This document shows, piece after piece, positions 1-6,983 of a DNA stretch of 8,181 nucleotides. Location of the stretch: the NCBI GenBank assembly GCA_004282995.1, contig SHLU01000104.1:1-8181 (forward strand), written 5' to 3'. The number at the start of each line of letters is the position of its first letter. The stretch's first letter is position 1. The stretch comes from Sphingomonadaceae bacterium. Lineage in GTDB: Bacteria; Pseudomonadota; Alphaproteobacteria; Sphingomonadales; Sphingomonadaceae. The notes beneath the pieces are model-generated. The model made no database searches. It was not told the origin of the DNA and worked only from the letters and a program-made list of their open reading frames with translations. The position numbers and the translations under genes were made by a program.

Positions 1-27
1 CTGGATAGAACGACAGCCCAGTCTCGA

Positions 28-1614
<1,587 letters not shown>

Positions 1615-1622
1615 CGCGTGAA

Positions 1623-3479
1623 TTACCCCATCTGTTTGAGCAGCCACGAGAAATTCCCGCCGCTGCGTGATGTCATGCCCTGCACGACCAATTGCTCGAT
1701 CGGCTGCGGGCGGCCATTTCCGTCAACCCACAGGCTCTCCTCGATCGCAACTTCGCCGGCGAAATCGCCGCTCACTCGGAACTGCCACTGCCGCCCGTCG
1801 GGCAGCGCCAGCCCGGCCCCCTTGCGGTCTTCGGCAAGACGCAATTCGATGCCGGGACCGATGTGGAAGCGAATGGCAAAGCCGATCTTGCCGCGTTTAC
1901 CGCGCTTGCCGAAGGGCAACAAGACGTCCTCGCCGAGAAGTTCGGTACCATCGTCGCGCAAGGCGAGGATGCGGCGGTGGACGAGGCCAAAGCGTTGGGA
2001 GTAGCCGTCATGACTTGCCTCTAGCCGCGTCGCGGTCCCGCGCCCGGTGCCGATGGTACGGCGGTCGATTTCGACTTCGTTGACCCCGGCCCCCAGCTTG
2101 CCCTTGATCAGCACCGCAGTGGAATTGGCATCGTCGAGCACCAGCGTCGAATGGGCGGCGGTGGCCCTGAGCCCTTGCTCGATCCGGAGCGGAACCTGGC
2201 CGCCGGCAAAGGCCGATCCGCCGCAATTTACGATGATGCGCTGGCCGGCACTCGACAGCTCGAACGCCAAGGTGGAAGCGCACCCGGCGCGGGCATGGCG
2301 GGGAAGCGGAGGCGGTGCGGCATCGAATTGCAGCACTGTCTTTTCACCAGTGGCACGCTGGAAACCCCATTGCCGCACATCCTTGAGCGGGCGCGTCCGC
2401 ACCCCGCTGGCACGGACGAGTCCGGTGACTTTCTCGGCAGAGACAGCACCGGCTCCTTGCCAGCTTCCCAGCCCTGCATCGCCATGCATCAAAGTGAGAA
2501 GCGGCGGGACAAGCAGAGCCATCATCCCTGTCACCGATTCGGGTGGGTCACGTTTGACTGCCTTGTAGCAGGCTGAAAGTTCAACCAGCAGCGCCAGCGC
2601 ATCCATTTGCGCCAACGGACTGCGTGACAGGACACCGCCATCTTCGGCCACCAGGTCTCCCAGCGCATTGGCGAGACCTGCCTCGGCGAAGAGCCGCCGC
2701 GGTTTGCCATCAGACAGCAGCAGGCCTGCCGCCACGAGCGCTGTCCACCCTGTCACCTGGCCCAGCCCATCCGTCGCGTTGCCGACATTGCGGTCAAGCC
2801 AGCGGGCGCTTTCACTGATCGCCGCGAGCGTCCGGCCGCGAAGCCGATCTTCGGTCATCAGCAGTGGCGCATGGACCAGCCAGGATAGCAATCTGTGCCC
2901 CACCTGCTCGACCTCCCAAGCCGCCGCCTTGCCAGGCTTGGGATTGGCGTCGAGCCAGGCAGTGTGAATTCGCATCGCCACCGGCACCGCCTGTTCGCGC
3001 GAACAGCAGCCGGCCAAGTCGCGCAGCCAACCATATCCATGCACCGCCCGCTCGAACGGAGGAGTGAGCTTGGCGCTGGCGGATGCGAAATCGAGCTGTC
3101 CAATCGGAGCCTTGACCCCGTGGACAAGGAAATGTCCTGCCCTGAGCGCGATACCTGCCGACCGGTCCCCCGCAAGTGGCGTATCGACCGTCGCAAGCAG
3201 CCGCGAGCCGGCGCTCTTGCGCAAGGGTGACGTCAGGGTCTTGCCCGGCACACCGATCCGGTACGCCAGGCGCACCAGCCGCTCTGCGGGGCTGATGCGG
3301 GGAGCCCCCAAGTCAAGCGGGACGAGCGCGCGCGACGGCTCGAGCACCCGTTCGGCGACCCGGTGCTCGTCAGCCCGTGACGGCTCTTCTGCCAGATCAT
3401 CGAGCGGAATGGCTAATTGTTCGGCCGCATCGGTGGCCTCCACATCAACCCTCACCGTCCGAGCATCTGCTTCGGTCAC
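1623..3479 (-). CDS. Heparinase II/III family protein (putative polysaccharide lyase)
   Basis: The 618-residue product resembles heparinase II/III-type lyases, which cleave acidic polysaccharides by beta-elimination; the substrate cannot be read from sequence. The N-terminal half is helix-rich, as expected for an alpha/alpha toroid, with HGYGWLRDL at 147-155. The C-terminal half is strand-rich and carries the family-like segments AAHSTLVLDD (441-450), SHDGY followed by a GLVHRR stretch (489-503), and RFHIGPGIEL (537-546). I see no signal peptide: the N-terminus (TEADARTVRVDVEATDAAEQ) is acidic, so export is not evident. The start is GTG, overlapping the rpe stop as GTGA, with an AGGGG ribosome site 8 bases upstream. 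Longer in-frame extensions run through rpe and are not credible. A basic KRGKRGK stretch lies at 525-531. I regard the family as likely and the activity as unproven; it could be a degenerate or repurposed member. Confidence 0.88.
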   Translation of the reverse strand: MTEADARTVRVDVEATDAAEQLAIPLDDLAEEPSRADEHRVAERVLEPSRALVPLDLGAPRISPAERLVRLAYRIGVPGKTLTSPLRKSAGSRLLATVDTPLAGDRSAGIALRAGHFLVHGVKAPIGQLDFASASAKLTPPFERAVHGYGWLRDLAGCCSREQAVPVAMRIHTAWLDANPKPGKAAAWEVEQVGHRLLSWLVHAPLLMTEDRLRGRTLAAISESARWLDRNVGNATDGLGQVTGWTALVAAGLLLSDGKPRRLFAEAGLANALGDLVAEDGGVLSRSPLAQMDALALLVELSACYKAVKRDPPESVTGMMALLVPPLLTLMHGDAGLGSWQGAGAVSAEKVTGLVRASGVRTRPLKDVRQWGFQRATGEKTVLQFDAAPPPLPRHARAGCASTLAFELSSAGQRIIVNCGGSAFAGGQVPLRIEQGLRATAAHSTLVLDDANSTAVLIKGKLGAGVNEVEIDRRTIGTGRGTATRLEASHDGYSQRFGLVHRRILALRDDGTELLGEDVLLPFGKRGKRGKIGFAIRFHIGPGIELRLAEDRKGAGLALPDGRQWQFRVSGDFAGEVAIEESLWVDGNGRPQPIEQLVVQGMTSRSGGNFSWLLKQMG

Positions 3480-4141
3480 GCCGCTATCCCCTTTAGCGCC
3501 CGGATGTTGCGGGCATACTCGCCCGAACCGCCTTTGAAAGTAGCCGAACCGGCGACCAGCACATCGGCGCCAGCGCTCACGCATTGCCGAGCGGTCTCGG
3601 GATTGACGCCGCCATCCACCTCGAGGTGGATGTCTCTCCCGGTGGCATCAATCCGCTTGCGGATGGCTTCGATCTTGCCGAGCTGGCTGTCGATAAAGCT
3701 TTGCCCGCCAAACCCCGGATTGACGCTCATCACCAACACCAGGTCGGCCAGGTCGAGCAAATAGTCGAGTGTTTCGACCGGAGTGCCCGGATTGAGCACG
3801 ACGCCCGCCTTCTTGCCCAGCGCGCGAATCGCCTGCAGCGTGCGGTGGATATGCGGCCCGGCTTCGGGGTGCACTGTGATGATGTCAGCCCCCGCCTCGG
3901 CGAATGCCTCGAGATAGGGATCGATCGGCGCAATCATGAGATGGACGTCAAAGGGCTTGTCGGTATGTGGCCGCAGCGCCTTCACCACCGCCGGACCAAT
4001 GGTGATGTTGGGGACATAATGACCGTCCATCACGTCGACATGGATCCAGTCGGCCCCCGCCTCGTCAATGGCACGCACCTCTTCGCCAAGGCGCGAAAAA
4101 TCGGCCGACAGAATAGAGGGGGAGATGAGCGGTGTAACCAT
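3476..4141 (-). CDS. rpe: Ribulose-phosphate 3-epimerase
   Basis: It interconverts D-ribulose 5-phosphate and D-xylulose 5-phosphate in the cytosolic pentose phosphate pathway. The 221-residue product is a full-length TIM-barrel epimerase. It shows the N-terminal SPSILSADF, HVDVMDGHYVPN (H34, D36), DVHLM (H67), HPEAG, the MSVNPGFGGQSF signature (residues 139-150), LEVDGGVN (D176) and a phosphate-binding AGSATF. H34, D36, H67 and D176 match the metal ligands and catalytic aspartates of the family, essentially at E. coli numbering, which supports the ATG at 4141. A second in-frame ATG at 4168 would add nine residues (MDPRLNAQD); neither start has a good ribosome site, so this choice is about 75% sure. 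It heads the rpe - heparinase-like - purH unit and overlaps the next gene by GTGA. A pentose-phosphate enzyme beside purH makes sense through ribose 5-phosphate and PRPP, although the link is inferred. Confidence 0.97.
   Translation of the reverse strand: MVTPLISPSILSADFSRLGEEVRAIDEAGADWIHVDVMDGHYVPNITIGPAVVKALRPHTDKPFDVHLMIAPIDPYLEAFAEAGADIITVHPEAGPHIHRTLQAIRALGKKAGVVLNPGTPVETLDYLLDLADLVLVMSVNPGFGGQSFIDSQLGKIEAIRKRIDATGRDIHLEVDGGVNPETARQCVSAGADVLVAGSATFKGGSGEYARNIRALKGIAA
3487..3494 (-). promoter_or_regulatory. Ribosome binding site fixing the GTG start of the heparinase-like gene
   Basis: The minus strand reads AAAGGGGA here, with its AGGGG core ending 8 bases before the GTG at 3479. It lies inside the last codons of rpe. 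With the GTGA stop/start overlap it argues that ribosomes finishing rpe re-initiate on the next gene. Confidence 0.7.
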
Positions 4142-4446
4142 ATCTTGTGCGTTCAAGCGTGGATCCATCACAATATGCGTACCTGCGCTGTAGCGCGGCC
4201 CGATGCAGGCAAACAGGCAGCGCCGCGCCTTTTCCACACTGCAACCACGCAGCGCGCCCCTATCGAGCACGCTTTGCAAGCCATCAGTGGTAAATGTGAG
4301 CTTATCGTTTCTTGATCTTGCAGGTGGGCTGCCGAAGAGGTTCAGGGGCAATTCACGCGAATCCGGCTAGGAAACCGGCAAATCGCGGTTCGATCTGCGA
4401 AAGAGCAAACAAGGGACCGGGCGCGCAAGCGAGCCGGGGTGGACAG
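4142..4446. other. Gene-free divergent region between rpe and the DUF2141 gene
   Basis: These 305 bases must hold the promoters for the leftward rpe unit and the rightward exported-protein gene. Open frames cross it on both strands, but they are extensions of the flanking genes upstream of the credible starts and show no recognisable protein. I found no convincing -35/-10 pair on either strand. The region contains a short perfect dyad (4185-4196), a direct repeat of CAGGCA around 4205-4219, and a GGGGTGGA ribosome site at 4436-4443. I saw nothing recognisable as a riboswitch or a known small RNA. Confidence 0.6.
4185..4196. promoter_or_regulatory. Short dyad GCGCTGTAGCGC upstream of rpe
   Basis: GCGCT and AGCGC flank a two-base centre, forming a perfect dyad whose nearer edge is 43 bases upstream of the rpe ATG. 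The position suits an operator or a leader structure for the rpe unit. In GC-rich DNA such a short dyad can occur by chance. Confidence 0.2.
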
Positions 4447-4944
4447 ATGAAATCAATCAAGGGAATCGCCGTTGGTGCGGCGGCTGCGGTGCTGGCAGCT
4501 GCCGGGATCGCTGCGCCTGCCCAGGCGCAATATCGCCAGAAGATCAGCAACGACATGTCCAAATGCAGCGCGGGAGCAGGTCCCGCGGTGAAAGTCACGG
4601 TAACCGGTATCAAAGCCTCGTCCGGGGTCGTGCGCGTCCAGTCCTATCGGGGCACCAAGGCCGACTGGCTTGAATCGGGCCGCTGGATATACCGCATGGA
4701 GGCTCCCGCGCGTGCTGGCACGATGACATTCTGCATGCCCGTCCCCGAAACCGGAACCTATGCCATCGCCGTGCGGCACGACATGAATGGCAACGGCAAG
4801 ACCGACCTGAGTGCCGATGGCGGGGCCATGTCCAACAACCCCTCGATCAACATCTTCAACCTCGGTAAGCCGAGCTACACCAAGACCCGCTTCGATGTCG
4901 GTCCCGGTGTCGTGCCGATCAGCGTCGAAATGCGTTATTTCTGA
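4447..4944 (+). CDS. Exported DUF2141 family protein
   Basis: The 165-residue protein has a clear Sec signal peptide: K2 and K5, an Ala/Val-rich core (residues 7-23) and an AQA cleavage site, predicted between A27 and Q28. The mature part is probably a small periplasmic beta-sandwich of about 138 residues. It contains DMNGNGKTD (112-120), a D-x-N-x-N-G-x-x-D loop typical of DUF2141 proteins that resembles a calcium-binding loop. C40 and C96 are its only cysteines and could form a disulfide after export. The ATG at 4447 is preferred because it gives the signal peptide directly and has GGGGTGGA just upstream; an in-frame ATG at 4312 would add 45 unlikely residues. Its neighbours point the other way, so it is probably monocistronic. 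The biochemical function of the family is unknown to me, and none is assigned. Confidence 0.9.
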   Translation: MKSIKGIAVGAAAAVLAAAGIAAPAQAQYRQKISNDMSKCSAGAGPAVKVTVTGIKASSGVVRVQSYRGTKADWLESGRWIYRMEAPARAGTMTFCMPVPETGTYAIAVRHDMNGNGKTDLSADGGAMSNNPSINIFNLGKPSYTKTRFDVGPGVVPISVEMRYF

Positions 4945-5855
4945 TTATCTGAGGTGCCAGCGCGGGAGTACCTTCTCGCGCGCATGACTTCGATCAGCGC
5001 GCCCGGGGCAGCCAGGAGCGGGTGCTTCTCCCTGAACGGAGTTACCTCTATCGGCACCCCGGTGTGCCGCTCGACCTTCCACGCGGCATAGTGTGCGGCA
5101 CCTTCGAAAGTGGTGGCGGCCTTGACCAGCCGCAGCAGGTTTAGCGGCTTGCCGAGCCGGCGACGCTTTCGCCACCAGAGCAATATTGCGCGGCGCTGGG
5201 CTACATCCATGCGCGGCTCGATCCGCCCCTCGTCGATAACGAAGGCAATACCCTGCGGCTCGAGCGCGAGGGGCAGCAGCCCGTCGAAATGCGCCGCATG
5301 AATGTCGAGGATCGAATCCTCACGGCCAGCCTTCTCGACCCGGAATTCGGCCTCGTAAGTGGCGGCAAACAAGGCTCGCCAATATTCCCGCTCGGCCCCA
5401 CACTCCGGCCCCAGCGCCACAGCCAGCTTCGCCGCGGTCTGTACCGCCGAGCTGATCGCATCAACGACAGGATCAATGAGGGGTTCGCCTGCCAGCCATG
5501 CCAGTGCGCTCGGCTGCACGAACCGCGCCCAGATCGTGGTGTCGCGGCTCTTGCCCCGACAGGCCTTGCCGAATTGCTCGAGGCTCATTGTGGCGACCTT
5601 GGCGCGCAGGACGACATCCCCATCCTCGCGCTCGTGATAGCTTACCCGCGGCCAGATCCGATCGACCTGCCGGCCTGGCAACAAAAGGTAGAAATCGAGC
5701 ACCCCATCGAGCGATCCGGTACGCAAATTCGAGCCATAGAATAGTGCCGCCATCGCGCCCGAATCCTCGGCCAGCTGCGCGGCAAAGCGCGCGACTTCGG
5801 GCCTTACCTCCTGCTGCAACTGCGCGGATATGCGTGCGGCAAGCGCCCCGGTCAT
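4935..5855 (-). CDS. Tam41/Mmp37-like nucleotidyltransferase, putative CDP-diacylglycerol synthase
   Basis: The 306-residue protein would usually be labelled hypothetical. I read it as a distant Tam41/Mmp37 relative, the family making CDP-diacylglycerol from phosphatidate and CTP in mitochondria. At residues 38-58, LFYGSN and VLDFYLL match the family's YGSG ... hDF pattern, the nucleotidyltransferase core (G41, S42, D54). After a helical stretch (131-149), ATYEAEFR and EKAGREDSIL (165-183), then AAHFDGLL (187-194), echo the family's second half (SYSGDFR, a GEDK-like turn, then a helix with AHF). The C-terminal third is basic (WWRKRRRLGKP, 227-237) and could bind acidic membranes. There is no signal peptide or membrane segment. 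ATG 5855 overlaps the lipid kinase stop as ATGA, so the two are coupled. The convergent DUF2141 gene overlaps its 3' end by 10 bases. The gene is certain; the family reading is about 55-60% sure, from remembered family sequences only. Confidence 0.85.
   Translation of the reverse strand: MTGALAARISAQLQQEVRPEVARFAAQLAEDSGAMAALFYGSNLRTGSLDGVLDFYLLLPGRQVDRIWPRVSYHEREDGDVVLRAKVATMSLEQFGKACRGKSRDTTIWARFVQPSALAWLAGEPLIDPVVDAISSAVQTAAKLAVALGPECGAEREYWRALFAATYEAEFRVEKAGREDSILDIHAAHFDGLLPLALEPQGIAFVIDEGRIEPRMDVAQRRAILLWWRKRRRLGKPLNLLRLVKAATTFEGAAHYAAWKVERHTGVPIEVTPFREKHPLLAAPGALIEVMRARRYSRAGTSDNQK
4960..4983 (+). terminator. Hairpin just after the DUF2141 gene, possible 3' end signal
   Basis: GCGCGGGAG (4960-4968) pairs with CTCGCGCGC (4975-4983) across a six-base loop, with one internal G-G mismatch. 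It begins 15 bases after the DUF2141 stop. No T-run follows on either strand, so it is not a textbook intrinsic terminator. It also lies inside the 3' end of the convergent gene, so the arms may simply reflect coding sequence. Confidence 0.25.
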
Positions 5856-6832
5856 GGCACGACGAAATTGAGCAGCGGACCCGGTGTTACGCAGTAGCGA
5901 CCGGGCGCGAAGACTTCGCCATCGAGAATGAACCTGTCTCCAAGATCAAGTTCGATCCGGTCGGCCGAGCGGCGATGCAGTCCGGCCTCGACCAGCCTGT
6001 CCGAGTGATTGCCACGCAGGACCCACGGCATCTGTGCGACGATCCGTCGCCGCAAATGATCGATCACTGCGATTCGCAAGGGGCCCTCGGCATCGCCAAA
6101 GGGTTTGAGCCCGGCCGGAAAGCGCGACAGAGACGATAGGAAGATCATCGCCCGCCAGCGCGGGTCACCATAGCGACTGCGCTCCAGCTCGGTCATCGGC
6201 TCGCCGAGCAGGATGCGCGCCTCCACCCCGCGCCGCCAGGGATTTTTGTCGCCCCCGAACAGCGCCTGGGTCACGCCCCAGACCGTTGTCATGGCGACCG
6301 CCAGACTGTCGAAGGCGCCGAACTTGTGGGCATCCTGTCCGCTCTCAATCGCGGCGAGGAAGACGCCCGCACCCAGGATGAAGCCAAGCCGCGTCAGTTC
6401 CTTCCCGTCCATCGGTTCGAGCACCATTGGCCGGCGCTGTACGCGGCGCCCGTCGCGATGGGCGATGATGGCCTCCTCGAGCGACCAGCTCTTGGGCATT
6501 TCCAGGTCGATCGTCAGTGCATTGGTCTTGCCGCGCGGCAGGACGGCGATGTCGGGCCAATCATCGCCGAATACCATGGCACCGCCCGTCAGCGCATCGC
6601 GGACGGTCCCGTCGCCGCCATTGATGACAAGCAGTTCCACCCCGCTATCGACGAAACGCTGCATCGCGTCCTTGAGATCGCGCCGCCGGCGCGGCTGCTC
6701 GACCCGGATGACCGGGTAATCCGGTTCGACGATGGCGGAATCGCGATTGCGATGACTGCGCGGATTATACAGCACACCAGTTACCGGCAGGCCGGGCATA
6801 TCGGACAGCTTGACGGACGCGTGAGCAGTCAT
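5852..6832 (-). CDS. Diacylglycerol kinase-type lipid kinase
   Basis: The 326-residue protein belongs to the diacylglycerol/sphingosine kinase catalytic family, which uses ATP to phosphorylate a lipid hydroxyl at the cytoplasmic membrane face. It shows YNPRS (22-26), the nucleotide-binding NGGDGT (71-76), LPRGKTNAL (98-106), GAGVF (154-158) and the C-terminal LDGE (303-306), in the usual order and at the usual full length. The 98-106 segment reads G-K-T-N where relatives commonly have G-T-x-N. The start at ATG 6832 is set by an AGGAG ribosome site five bases upstream. An in-frame ATG at 6991 would add 53 residues unlike the family and overlap the divergent gene. Its stop overlaps the start of the Tam41-like gene (ATGA). 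The lipid could be diacylglycerol, giving phosphatidate, or a sphingoid/ceramide lipid, since sphingomonads make sphingolipids; the sequence does not decide. Confidence 0.93.
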   Translation of the reverse strand: MTAHASVKLSDMPGLPVTGVLYNPRSHRNRDSAIVEPDYPVIRVEQPRRRRDLKDAMQRFVDSGVELLVINGGDGTVRDALTGGAMVFGDDWPDIAVLPRGKTNALTIDLEMPKSWSLEEAIIAHRDGRRVQRRPMVLEPMDGKELTRLGFILGAGVFLAAIESGQDAHKFGAFDSLAVAMTTVWGVTQALFGGDKNPWRRGVEARILLGEPMTELERSRYGDPRWRAMIFLSSLSRFPAGLKPFGDAEGPLRIAVIDHLRRRIVAQMPWVLRGNHSDRLVEAGLHRRSADRIELDLGDRFILDGEVFAPGRYCVTPGPLLNFVVP

Positions 6833-6837
6833 GACCG

Positions 6838-6842
6838 CTCCT
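6838..6842 (-). promoter_or_regulatory. Ribosome binding site of the lipid kinase gene
   Basis: The minus strand reads AGGAG, followed by five bases and the ATG at 6832. It is the best Shine-Dalgarno match in the window and selects this start over upstream in-frame candidates. Confidence 0.8.
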
Positions 6843-6901
6843 GCATGGCGCGAATCGCCGGCACGGGCCAGCGCAAAATGGGCGTAATGCGCCAATAATC
6901 T

Positions 6902-6922
6902 GCGCCTTTGACTGCAAAGCGC
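6902..6922. promoter_or_regulatory. Imperfect palindrome in the kinase/ligase divergent region, candidate operator
   Basis: The 151-base divergent region contains an inverted repeat: GCGC-C-TTTG and CAAAGCGC around a four-base ACTG centre. That is eight paired bases with one unpaired C. It overlaps the candidate -35 of the rightward promoter, a place where a repressor could act. The motif GCAAAG(C/G)GC recurs at 6914-6922 and 6941-6949, 27 bases apart. No known regulator is recognised. Confidence 0.3.
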
Positions 6923-6936
6923 TACCCGCGCACATT
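6908..6936 (+). promoter_or_regulatory. Candidate promoter for the acyl-CoA ligase gene
   Basis: TTGACT (6908-6913) closely matches a sigma-70 type -35. After a 17-base spacer CACATT (6931-6936) is a weak -10. Transcription would begin near 6943, giving a leader of about 40 bases. The -35 is good and the -10 poor, so this is tentative. Confidence 0.3.
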
Positions 6937-6983
6937 GGTCGCAAAGGGCAACCGATTCGGTGGCCGAGGGAGAGAATGCCGCC

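Noticed and set aside
1615..1647. Alternative GTG start for purH at 1647
   Set aside because: It would overlap the heparinase-like gene and add 11 residues absent from the family. ATG 1614 gives the normal length.
3584..4315. A 243-residue plus-strand open frame opposite rpe and its upstream region
   Set aside because: It mirrors the rpe codons in the opposite direction, has no domain that I recognise, and rpe itself has all its catalytic residues.
4142..4351. N-terminal extension of rpe up to an ATG at 4351
   Set aside because: The extra residues look like nothing in the epimerase family, and residue numbering from ATG 4141 already matches the family's metal ligands.
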